Shown here piece by piece: positions 45,149-55,100 of a stretch of DNA of 64,000 nt (positions are counted from its first letter, which is position 1; every line of letters begins with the position of its first letter). The notes beneath the pieces are model-generated. The model searched no databases and was not told the origin of the DNA. It was given only the letters and a program-made list of their open reading frames with translations. Made by a program: the position numbers and the translations under genes. The DNA comes from Phellopilus nigrolimitatus (lineage: Eukaryota; Basidiomycota; Agaricomycetes; Hymenochaetales; Hymenochaetaceae). Location: contig JAJOHG010000040.1 in assembly GCA_021029095.1 (NCBI GenBank), positions 1 through 64,000 of the forward strand. Direction: 5' to 3'.

Positions 45149-48100
45149 TCATCTTCTTCGCGGCCGCGGTGGTGCCCCCTCTCTCCGATCCCACTGTCGG
45201 ACTAGGTCCGCCGCCGTCTGCTTGAGCTCCGAGCGTGATTTCCACTCCATTCCCTGGTCGCCGTACCCCTTCCACCGGACCAGCAGTTGAGTGCCACGGC
45301 CGCGCTTCCGTTCATCCACAATTGCCTCCACCTCGTACACATTCGCCTCCGGCTCTACCGGGTCCGGTCGCTCAAGTTGCCGGGCTGGGAACAGTGCGTC
45401 GTCGTTTGGCACAAAACGTCGGAGTTGGCTAGCATGAAACCCGGGGAACGCTTGGCTGTGATCCGGGAGCTCTAATGTGTACTCCGACTTTTCGGGGTGC
45501 GCAGCGATGATAAAGTACGGTCCGTCGTACCTGGGCATAAACTTTGCGACTCGATCTTGTCCGGCCGCCTTGTACTCCCGCCGCCGGTTTCGGGTTGAGA
45601 GCATAACCTGGTCTCCGACCTTGAAAAGGTCGTCGGCCGCCCGCTTCTTGTTCGCATGGTGTGCCTGTCGGGTTTTGGATGCCAGAAGTGCATCCTGTGC
45701 TTCCGACACATCGCGCTGCAACTGCTGCATCAACTCCATCGCCTGAACCGCCTCCGCCCCCTCCGCCTGAAATTCTGCTTCGCGCTCCGGCACGATCGGC
45801 GGAATCATCCTTGGTGAGTGGCCCTGTCGGATTTGGAAGGGCGTGAAACCTGTCGACGCATTCACCGTGTTCATGATGCAAAATCGGACCCGCGGCAACG
45901 CCCGCACCCACTGGTTCTGGTTCCGATCCACATAGTAGCGGAGAATCTGGTTGACTGTTTTATTCGTCCGCTCGCTTGCTCCGTCAGTCTCCGGATGGTA
46001 CGCGGTCGACATCTTCACCTTGACTCCGGTGAGGGTGTGCAACGCCTTCCAGAAGCGCGAGACAAATAGCTTGTCTCGATCCGAAATGATTTCGAGCGGA
46101 AGTCCATTTTCGCAGTACCAGTGGTTGAAAAACACCGCCGCGAACTGTTCGGCTGTCATTTCCATGCGAATGGGCACAATACGCACGTCGGCTGCTCCGA
46201 GCCGATCCGTCATAGTGACAATCCCGTTATAACCGCCATCCTCCGGCAACGGTCCGACAAAATCGAGCGCGACACTATCAAAGCGCTTGTCGGGGATCGG
46301 GAGCGGGTGCAGCGGACCGGCGGGTTTCGTGGTCGGACTCTTGTTCCGCTGGCAGTCCGCACAGCCGGGAACATAGGCCGACTCCAAGTCCTTTCGCATG
46401 TTCGGCCAGTAGTAAGAGCTGCGGAGCGCCGCGTAACTCTTGTCGGGCCCGAAGTGGCCCAGTTCGTCATGCGCCAGCCGATACAGTGTCTCGCGGATAT
46501 CACCCTTCCTCGGAATCACCAACCGCTCACCCACAAACAACAACTCATTTTCTTCACGCGCACCTTCAATACTCCGCACGTTTGCCTGCAACTTCACGCA
46601 GAACTCGTCTTCCGCATACCCGCCGCGAATCTTCTCCAGAAGCTCTGGGTCCGACGCAATGGTGAGTACCGCCGCTGCAGTCGGCGCGTCGGAAACCTTC
46701 GGCATACATGCAAGTCCCACTGCCGCCGCCATTGGAGAGTCGTCCGACGTTTTTGGATACCGTGACATCGCGTCGGCCGCCGAGTTTTCTTCGCCTTTCA
46801 CGTACTCGATCTCGAACTCGTACTGTGCCAAAAACTCGGACCAGCGGGCCTGCCGACGCGAGAGATCTTTCTGTTGCTGGAAGTAGGTGAGTGTTCGATG
46901 GTCCGTGATCACCTTGAATGGCATTCCCAAAAGGTACACCCGCCACTTCTTCAATGCGCGGACGATCGCCAAAAGCTCCTTCTCGTGCACCGGATAATTC
47001 TTTTCGGCCGCGGTATACTGAGCCGACTCAAACGCGACAGGTCGGGCCGTCTTCCACGACTCCCCGACACTCAGAACCGCCCCTGTCCGATGGTCCGACG
47101 CATCCGTGGTCACAAAAATCGACTCCCCCGACTCGTGGTCCACAGTCGTTAGACATTCGCGGCTGGTCACAATTTTCTTGATCGCGTCGAAGGCAGTCTG
47201 GTGCTCTGGCGTCCACTTCGGAAAACTGCGGTTGTACTCTTTCTTCGTTAGCGGAGTCAGTACCGACGTGTACTCTGCCAATTTCGGAAGAAACTGGGAA
47301 ATGTATCGGACCAGGCCCAAAAATGCGCGGACGTCCTTCGTCTTCTGCGGAGTCGGCCAGGCAAGGATCCGCGCGACCTTCGACGGATCTGCCTCAATGC
47401 CACGTGCCGAAATGACGTGCCCGAGAAAAACAACTTCTGCGCAGTACAAGTTCGTCTTCTTGGGCGAGCAGAAAAGTCCGGCCGCCCGAAGCGCCAACAT
47501 TACCAAATGTACGTTACGAGTGTGCTCCTCCACCGACTCGGACCAGATGATAATGTCGTCCAGGTACACATGGCAAATCTTTCCGATGAGATGCTGCAGG
47601 GCCGCATACATCCGACGCTGATGTGTCGCAGGCGCATTACAGGCACCCATTGGCATGACTAACCACTCATACAGGCCGAACGGCGTGTTCACCGCCGTAT
47701 ACGGCACATCGTCGGGGTGCATGCGGGTTTGGAAGAATGAATTCGTCATGTCGATCTTCCCAAAGATCTTCCCCCGCGCACAGTCATTCAGGATCTCCTC
47801 CACCCGCGGCAGTGGAGTCCGATCGCGCACCGTGTTAGCGTTCAACTCCCGATAGTCGTTCACCCAGCGGGGCAGCACGTTCGGATCCGACTTTGGGATA
47901 ATAAATGCCGGGGACGCATGCGGACTGTCCGAACGTCGGATCCGACCCGCCTCTACATGCTGGTGAATGAGTATCCGCCATGCATCTCGATACTTCTTCG
48001 GAGTTGCATAGGTGCGACCCGACAATGTCTTGCCCGCATCCTTCAGCTTGATGCGATGGAACACATTGTCGGGCAGGTCGCGGAGGTGCGGAAGCTCTTC

Positions 48101-50023
48101 TGGGAATCGGTCGGCGTACTTCTCCTTCGCCCGTGCGTCCAACTCCGCCAACTTATCGCTGAATGCCAATATCAGGATTCGGTCGCGGATCGATTGCATT
48201 ACCGACGCCGCCTTCACCTCTGGCGGCAGGTTCGTTCGTGCGCCGTTCTTCGGAGTCGGAATGTGGCATACAAATGGCGCATGGTGGATCGGACCACATG
48301 CGGGAAGCTTACTGGACACTTTCCGAATCGACTTCCCTCGATTTCTGGCTTCACGCGTCTTCTCCGACACCTTCCGCGCCGAAACCTTCGATTTCGTCGG
48401 CTCCGCAGTCGGGCTCAGTGTCGGTGTCGGCGGAGGCTTGGGATGCATGAGATCCACTCCGGACTTCTTGGCGATGAGCGTCCGCTCGGCGGCATCGTGC
48501 ACAATGTGGTTGGCCACCAAGAATGTCATTCCAAGTATCAACTCCGTACATAAGTTCGGCGCAACTTTGGCGCGGACCGACTTCGACTCCCAACTCCGAT
48601 CCTTCGACATCACCCGCACGCGGACCCACTCTGTCAACTCTATCGGCTTCGCCCCTTCCTGATTCAGTGCAAGTGTCGCCGACTCCGGGTTACGTAAGCG
48701 GTGGCGTCGGAGTCGGAGTTGGTCAGCGAACTCGGGACTAATCAGCACTGTAACACAGCCAGAGTCAATGAGCGGTCGGATGAGAAGCGAAGACGCGCGG
48801 TCTCGCGCGGAGATGAAACACTCAGGTCGGAGATGGGGCTGGTGAAATGGCACATACTTGTCGGACTCCGACTCCGACGTTTCGCCTTCAGAATCAGAGT
48901 GCTGTTCCTCCACGAACGCCGCGACAGGTTCTGTCTTAACCCGCGCCGACTCGTTTGCGCTGCCCGACGGGTTCAGTGGTGCGGCCATGGCCATGCTCTC
49001 CGTCAGCGGCTTGTAGTCCTTGCGGCGCACCGGCCCGTTCGGACAGTTTCTGGCGTTATGTCCGGCCTGGAAGCGCATACACTTGTAGCACCCGTTGTAC
49101 CGCTGGAGCAGGAGCCGCTCCTCGTTATTTGGTCGGACCGTGGCTCTCTGGTCGGCTCCGGGGTTCGGGGATCGGGTGGTGTTGCCCTGACTACCTGCCG
49201 ACCCTCCCGACTTTCGCTGTGTCACAGGTTCGCGCTCCCGGTCGGTCCGACGTTTTGCTCTGTCGGACCGCACTGCAGTCTCGCTGGCAAGGCGGATGCG
49301 GTCTTCGTTGCGGACCCGACGCTCATCCATTGTCTTCACATGTCCCAGCCACTCTCTCATGCGCAGTCGGATCACCTGTGCTTCAGCTGGCGGAGCCGCT
49401 GGGGCCGGGATAGTCACCCACTGGCCAGGTGGTGTCGCGGCCTGCGCGGCGGCCGCTCCAACCAGGTTGGCCGCGCGGATCTGACGCTCTTCGGCCTCAT
49501 ACTTGGCTCGGAGTACTGCGTGGGGCTCGGTCAGGGTCGGGGGTTGTACCCGTATCATTTCTTGGAGGTCCGGATGCATATTCGCCTCCAGGAACTCCCG
49601 GAGTCGGTCTTCCGACATGCGCGTGCCTGCCGGGAGCACCGAGTTCTGCGTACTGACTTCGCGCTGCCAATCCCAGAACTGCGCCGCACCCTGACGGGAA
49701 GCCAGGAGCTTCTGCCGCTCAAGCGCCACCCAATCGACCGGCAGCGCTTCCAGTCGGAACTCGGCCACAAAGTCCGCCAACGGAAGTGTGCTCACCCGGG
49801 TGTAGTCCGACATAATCCACTCTGCAAAACGCGGGTCCATGATCCCTCCGACCACCGCTGCCACAATCTGATCATCTCTCAACCCTTTGGTTGCTTGATA
49901 CGCCCGCACCCTTCCAAACCACTCCATCAACGTTCGGGGTGTCGGATCACCGGCCGTTAGCAACGGGACTTTCGTCGGCCCCGCCCACTCAATCGTCGCA
50001 AGCTGTGCGTTCGGTGGCGCCAT
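45149..50023 (-). CDS. Gag-Pol polyprotein with chromodomain, gypsy copy A
   Basis: Single fused frame. The frame is open further upstream (to beyond 50155), but the first in-frame ATG is at 50023, giving 1624 aa. Same protein as copy B: Gag, a CX2CX6HX4C knuckle (CYKCMRFQAGHNARNC), protease IDSGCVTVLI, RT with YLDDIIIW, RNase H TTDASD, integrase HHCC and catalytic core with DFVGPL and DGASERTNKT, and a C-terminal chromodomain (YEVEAIVDERKR to LVRWKGYGDQGMEWKS). The chromodomain marks a chromovirus, whose integrase tail can steer insertion to chosen chromatin. No stop or frameshift is seen. Confidence 0.93.
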   Translation of the reverse strand: MAPPNAQLATIEWAGPTKVPLLTAGDPTPRTLMEWFGRVRAYQATKGLRDDQIVAAVVGGIMDPRFAEWIMSDYTRVSTLPLADFVAEFRLEALPVDWVALERQKLLASRQGAAQFWDWQREVSTQNSVLPAGTRMSEDRLREFLEANMHPDLQEMIRVQPPTLTEPHAVLRAKYEAEERQIRAANLVGAAAAQAATPPGQWVTIPAPAAPPAEAQVIRLRMREWLGHVKTMDERRVRNEDRIRLASETAVRSDRAKRRTDREREPVTQRKSGGSAGSQGNTTRSPNPGADQRATVRPNNEERLLLQRYNGCYKCMRFQAGHNARNCPNGPVRRKDYKPLTESMAMAAPLNPSGSANESARVKTEPVAAFVEEQHSDSEGETSESESDKYVPFHQPHLRPECFISARDRASSLLIRPLIDSGCVTVLISPEFADQLRLRRHRLRNPESATLALNQEGAKPIELTEWVRVRVMSKDRSWESKSVRAKVAPNLCTELILGMTFLVANHIVHDAAERTLIAKKSGVDLMHPKPPPTPTLSPTAEPTKSKVSARKVSEKTREARNRGKSIRKVSSKLPACGPIHHAPFVCHIPTPKNGARTNLPPEVKAASVMQSIRDRILILAFSDKLAELDARAKEKYADRFPEELPHLRDLPDNVFHRIKLKDAGKTLSGRTYATPKKYRDAWRILIHQHVEAGRIRRSDSPHASPAFIIPKSDPNVLPRWVNDYRELNANTVRDRTPLPRVEEILNDCARGKIFGKIDMTNSFFQTRMHPDDVPYTAVNTPFGLYEWLVMPMGACNAPATHQRRMYAALQHLIGKICHVYLDDIIIWSESVEEHTRNVHLVMLALRAAGLFCSPKKTNLYCAEVVFLGHVISARGIEADPSKVARILAWPTPQKTKDVRAFLGLVRYISQFLPKLAEYTSVLTPLTKKEYNRSFPKWTPEHQTAFDAIKKIVTSRECLTTVDHESGESIFVTTDASDHRTGAVLSVGESWKTARPVAFESAQYTAAEKNYPVHEKELLAIVRALKKWRVYLLGMPFKVITDHRTLTYFQQQKDLSRRQARWSEFLAQYEFEIEYVKGEENSAADAMSRYPKTSDDSPMAAAVGLACMPKVSDAPTAAAVLTIASDPELLEKIRGGYAEDEFCVKLQANVRSIEGAREENELLFVGERLVIPRKGDIRETLYRLAHDELGHFGPDKSYAALRSSYYWPNMRKDLESAYVPGCADCQRNKSPTTKPAGPLHPLPIPDKRFDSVALDFVGPLPEDGGYNGIVTMTDRLGAADVRIVPIRMEMTAEQFAAVFFNHWYCENGLPLEIISDRDKLFVSRFWKALHTLTGVKVKMSTAYHPETDGASERTNKTVNQILRYYVDRNQNQWVRALPRVRFCIMNTVNASTGFTPFQIRQGHSPRMIPPIVPEREAEFQAEGAEAVQAMELMQQLQRDVSEAQDALLASKTRQAHHANKKRAADDLFKVGDQVMLSTRNRRREYKAAGQDRVAKFMPRYDGPYFIIAAHPEKSEYTLELPDHSQAFPGFHASQLRRFVPNDDALFPARQLERPDPVEPEANVYEVEAIVDERKRGRGTQLLVRWKGYGDQGMEWKSRSELKQTAADLVRQWDRREGAPPRPRRR

Positions 50024-50391
50024 TTTCGGTGGTTTCACGTCTTCGGTCTCGGATTCGGACACGTGTGGTGTTGTACTGCGGTCGGATGCGGAGTCTTCTG
50101 TGTTCGAATCCGGCGGTGGTGATGGTGCGCCGAAAATAAACTGATCCGGCACCAAGGGGACCTCTCTTGGGATCGCTGAGAAGGCCTGCCGCGCGGGAAC
50201 TCGAAGTCGCGTTACTGGCGCTATTTTGGGATCGAAGTCAATCGGACTTGATCGCCACGTCCGGACAGTCGGTCGGGACGTCTACTGTGACCCGCGAAGA
50301 CGCGCAAGGTCGAAACTCGTCGGATCGCGGCGAGGGAGGTGCGGAAACGTGCAAGGGGCAAAGATACGCTTTGCTGATGTTAAAAAAAAAG

Positions 50392-50765
50392 TGGAAGGCA
50401 CCCAGAGAGTGCCAACACTTGAGCCTACAAGACAAACAGGACAAAGTAATCTTTGTTGCTGTCAGAGATACTCTAAATACATACATGAGACGCATTTACT
50501 CACCTTTGTTGCTGTCAGAGATACTGAGGCAACAAAGGTGACGGCGCGCAGTGAAAATGGGTCGGATTATATAATAAAAACTATACAGTACCAGTCCGAC
50601 AGGGATCCGACCCTTATTACTCTTGAAGTACGTAAGCCGACTTTCCGACAAGTTGGGAAAGTCGGACATGCGAAAACGTCGGCCAAAACGTCGGCCGGTC
50701 AAAAATGTCGGCCGGTTGGACACACATCGTGTCGGAAATGGGAAGAACGCGCCAGCGGGCTTACA
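50392..50765 (-). repeat. 5' LTR of gypsy copy A
   Basis: 374 bp; no difference from the 3' LTR was noticed on reading. The sequence just inside it (in coding orientation CTTTTTTTTTAACATCAGC) does not start with TGG and does not resemble a tRNA primer-binding site. Confidence 0.92.
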
Positions 50766-51370
50766 AGTTAGTCTGACTGCTCTCTCAAGAATATCATTAC
50801 TAACCAGGATAGAGCACCCCACACTTCTGAAGGGGCTCTATTACTTCCACAAAATGTCACACTTTTTGCAAGCTCTCCTACAGCAACTGAAACTCATGAT
50901 TAGAAAAGACTGCTGTAGGATGAACTAATATTCTTACCTCCTTCATAGAGGATGACATATATAAGGATACCCAGGCCAAATGCTGCCTCCAGTCCAAATA
51001 AAGTCCTCAGGCATGCAGCTAGCCTCTTGTCTGTTGTTTATTAGACATTAGAAATGATTGGCAGTACTAGGAATGCTCACCCTGGTGGTACAAAGCTAAC
51101 ACCCTCATCAGAAGAATATCTGTCAGACAATTAGTTTGGTATGAATGTGTTGAATATTATAATTAGGGAAACATTACAGTCAATTAAGAGGACAGTCATC
51201 CAGCCTTCCCTGAAATAAGCAAGGTTTTATTCTGTGCAAGAACCAGAAACTCACCAGCCAGATTCTGAAGCCAGATAAAGCCAAGGCCTTTCATTATTAT
51301 CAGTAGAGGTTAAGATGCCCTATCTGGGTGCTTACACCTATAAAGGAAGATAGGATTTAGCCCTGGTAAG
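50766..51370 (-). pseudogene. DUF6533 copy 5, middle part, inverted
   Basis: Read on the minus strand this 605-bp piece gives, in gene order, the CKH exon, ILLMRVLALYH, DKRLAACLRTLFGLEAAFG and the following LSW-type exon. Flipped back, its ends join the 5' part (GTAGCTTAC, then CAGGGCTAAATCC) and the 3' part (CAGTCAGAC, then TAACTTGGAAGTTGG) exactly as in intact copies. The CKH exon contains a TAA (CKHPDRAS then stop), so the copy was mutated apart from the inversion. Confidence 0.9.
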
Positions 51371-51744
51371 TGTAAGCCCGCTGGCGCGTTCTTCCCATTT
51401 CCGACACGATGTGTGTCCAACCGGCCGACATTTTTGACCGGCCGACGTTTTGGCCGACGTTTTCGCATGTCCGACTTTCCCAACTTGTCGGAAAGTCGGC
51501 TTACGTACTTCAAGAGTAATAAGGGTCGGATCCCTGTCGGACTGGTACTGTATAGTTTTTATTATATAATCCGACCCATTTTCACTGCGCGCCGTCACCT
51601 TTGTTGCCTCAGTATCTCTGACAGCAACAAAGGTGAGTAAATGCGTCTCATGTATGTATTTAGAGTATCTCTGACAGCAACAAAGATTACTTTGTCCTGT
51701 TTGTCTTGTAGGCTCAAGTGTTGGCACTCTCTGGGTGCCTTCCA
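51371..51744 (+). repeat. 5' LTR of gypsy copy B
   Basis: 374 bp, starts TGTAAGCCCGCTGG and ends GGGTGCCTTCCA. A TATATAAT-type box lies near 51563-51570. Confidence 0.93.
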
Positions 51745-52112
51745 CTTTTTTTTTAACATCAGCAAAGCGTATCTTTGCCCCTTGCACGTTTCCGCACCTC
51801 CCTCGCCGCGATCCGACGAGTTTCGACCTTGCGCGTCTTCGCGGGTCACAGTAGACGTCCCGACCGACTGTCCGGACGTGGCGATCAAGTCCGATTGACT
51901 TCGATCCCAAAATAGCGCCAGTAACGCGACTTCGAGTTCCCGCGCGGCAGGCCTTCTCAGCGATCCCAAGAGAGGTCCCCTTGGTGCCGGATCAGTTTAT
52001 TTTCGGCGCACCATCACCACCGCCGGATTCGAACACAGAAGACTCCGCATCCGACCGCAGTACAACACCACACGTGTCCGAATCCGAGACCGAAGACGTG
52101 AAACCACCGAAA

Positions 52113-55100
52113 ATGGCGCCACCGAACGCACAGCTTGCGACGATTGAGTGGGCGGGGCCGACGAAAGTCCCGTTGCTAACGGCCGGTGATCCGACACCCC
52201 GAACGTTGATGGAGTGGTTTGGAAGGGTGCGGGCGTATCAAGCAACCAAAGGGTTGAGAGATGATCAGATTGTGGCAGCGGTGGTCGGAGGGATCATGGA
52301 CCCGCGTTTTGCAGAGTGGATTATGTCGGACTACACCCGGGTGAGCACACTTCCGTTGGCGGACTTTGTGGCCGAGTTCCGACTGGAAGCGCTGCCGGTC
52401 GATTGGGTGGCGCTTGAGCGGCAGAAGCTCCTGGCTTCCCGTCAGGGTGCGGCGCAGTTCTGGGATTGGCAGCGCGAAGTCAGTACGCAGAACTCGGTGC
52501 TCCCGGCAGGCACGCGCATGTCGGAAGACCGACTCCGGGAGTTCCTGGAGGCGAATATGCATCCGGACCTCCAAGAAATGATACGGGTACAACCCCCGAC
52601 CCTGACCGAGCCCCACGCAGTACTCCGAGCCAAGTATGAGGCCGAAGAGCGTCAGATCCGCGCGGCCAACCTGGTTGGAGCGGCCGCCGCGCAGGCCGCG
52701 ACACCACCTGGCCAGTGGGTGACTATCCCGGCCCCAGCGGCTCCGCCAGCTGAAGCACAGGTGATCCGACTGCGCATGAGAGAGTGGCTGGGACATGTGA
52801 AGACAATGGATGAGCGTCGGGTCCGCAACGAAGACCGCATCCGCCTTGCCAGCGAGACTGCAGTGCGGTCCGACAGAGCAAAACGTCGGACCGACCGGGA
52901 GCGCGAACCTGTGACACAGCGAAAGTCGGGAGGGTCGGCAGGTAGTCAGGGCAACACCACCCGATCCCCGAACCCCGGAGCCGACCAGAGAGCCACGGTC
53001 CGACCAAATAACGAGGAGCGGCTCCTGCTCCAGCGGTACAACGGGTGCTACAAGTGTATGCGCTTCCAGGCCGGACATAACGCCAGAAACTGTCCGAACG
53101 GGCCGGTGCGCCGCAAGGACTACAAGCCGCTGACGGAGAGCATGGCCATGGCCGCACCACTGAACCCGTCGGGCAGCGCAAACGAGTCGGCGCGGGTTAA
53201 GACAGAACCTGTCGCGGCGTTCGTGGAGGAACAGCACTCTGATTCTGAAGGCGAAACGTCGGAGTCGGAGTCCGACAAGTATGTGCCATTTCACCAGCCC
53301 CATCTCCGACCTGAGTGTTTCATCTCCGCGCGAGACCGCGCGTCTTCGCTTCTCATCCGACCGCTCATTGACTCTGGCTGTGTTACAGTGCTGATTAGTC
53401 CCGAGTTCGCTGACCAACTCCGACTCCGACGCCACCGCTTACGTAACCCGGAGTCGGCGACACTTGCACTGAATCAGGAAGGGGCGAAGCCGATAGAGTT
53501 GACAGAGTGGGTCCGCGTGCGGGTGATGTCGAAGGATCGGAGTTGGGAGTCGAAGTCGGTCCGCGCCAAAGTTGCGCCGAACTTATGTACGGAGTTGATA
53601 CTTGGAATGACATTCTTGGTGGCCAACCACATTGTGCACGATGCCGCCGAGCGGACGCTCATCGCCAAGAAGTCCGGAGTGGATCTCATGCATCCCAAGC
53701 CTCCGCCGACACCGACACTGAGCCCGACTGCGGAGCCGACGAAATCGAAGGTTTCGGCGCGGAAGGTGTCGGAGAAGACGCGTGAAGCCAGAAATCGAGG
53801 GAAGTCGATTCGGAAAGTGTCCAGTAAGCTTCCCGCATGTGGTCCGATCCACCATGCGCCATTTGTATGCCACATTCCGACTCCGAAGAACGGCGCACGA
53901 ACGAACCTGCCGCCAGAGGTGAAGGCGGCGTCGGTAATGCAATCGATCCGCGACCGAATCCTGATATTGGCATTCAGCGATAAGTTGGCGGAGTTGGACG
54001 CACGGGCGAAGGAGAAGTACGCCGACCGATTCCCAGAAGAGCTTCCGCACCTCCGCGACCTGCCCGACAATGTGTTCCATCGCATCAAGCTGAAGGATGC
54101 GGGCAAGACATTGTCGGGTCGCACCTATGCAACTCCGAAGAAGTATCGAGATGCATGGCGGATACTCATTCACCAGCATGTAGAGGCGGGTCGGATCCGA
54201 CGTTCGGACAGTCCGCATGCGTCCCCGGCATTTATTATCCCAAAGTCGGATCCGAACGTGCTGCCCCGCTGGGTGAACGACTATCGGGAGTTGAACGCTA
54301 ACACGGTGCGCGATCGGACTCCACTGCCGCGGGTGGAGGAGATCCTGAATGACTGTGCGCGGGGGAAGATCTTTGGGAAGATCGACATGACGAATTCATT
54401 CTTCCAAACCCGCATGCACCCCGACGATGTGCCGTATACGGCGGTGAACACGCCGTTCGGCCTGTATGAGTGGTTAGTCATGCCAATGGGTGCCTGTAAT
54501 GCGCCTGCGACACATCAGCGTCGGATGTATGCGGCCCTGCAGCATCTCATCGGAAAGATTTGCCATGTGTACCTGGACGACATTATCATCTGGTCCGAGT
54601 CGGTGGAGGAGCACACTCGTAACGTACATTTGGTAATGTTGGCGCTTCGGGCGGCCGGACTTTTCTGCTCGCCCAAGAAGACGAACTTGTACTGCGCAGA
54701 AGTTGTTTTTCTCGGGCACGTCATTTCGGCACGTGGCATTGAGGCAGATCCGTCGAAGGTCGCGCGGATCCTTGCCTGGCCGACTCCGCAGAAGACGAAG
54801 GACGTCCGCGCATTTTTGGGCCTGGTCCGATACATTTCCCAGTTTCTTCCGAAATTGGCAGAGTACACGTCGGTACTGACTCCGCTAACGAAGAAAGAGT
54901 ACAACCGCAGTTTTCCGAAGTGGACGCCAGAGCACCAGACTGCCTTCGACGCGATCAAGAAAATTGTGACCAGCCGCGAATGTCTAACGACTGTGGACCA
55001 CGAGTCGGGGGAGTCGATTTTTGTGACCACGGATGCGTCGGACCATCGGACAGGGGCGGTTCTGAGTGTCGGGGAGTCGTGGAAGACGGCCCGACCTGTC

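Larger units (their letters stand above)
44678..50765 (-). mobile_element. Chromoviral Ty3/gypsy LTR retrotransposon, copy A
   Basis: 6088 bp with two 374-bp LTRs that look identical (44678-45051 and 50392-50765; in coding orientation TGTAAGCCCGC to GTGCCTTCCA). A purine tract GAGGGGGGAAGGG precedes the 3' LTR. A gag-pol frame fills the interior. The flanking 5-mers do not match each other (CTTAC left, AGTTA right) but match those of copy B after inversion. Same length as copy B and no difference noticed between them, so both insertions are recent. Confidence 0.95.

Noticed and set aside
48701..49960. 419-codon plus-strand open frame in gypsy copy A (and its mirror at 52176-53435)
   Set aside because: It is antisense to the gag region of the polyprotein. 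Long antisense frames are expected there because of the strong GTCGGA codon bias; no domain is seen.
50766..51370. A separate small DUF6533 gene between the two retroelements
   Set aside because: It holds only middle exons, and both its ends join the interrupted copy 5 base for base when flipped.
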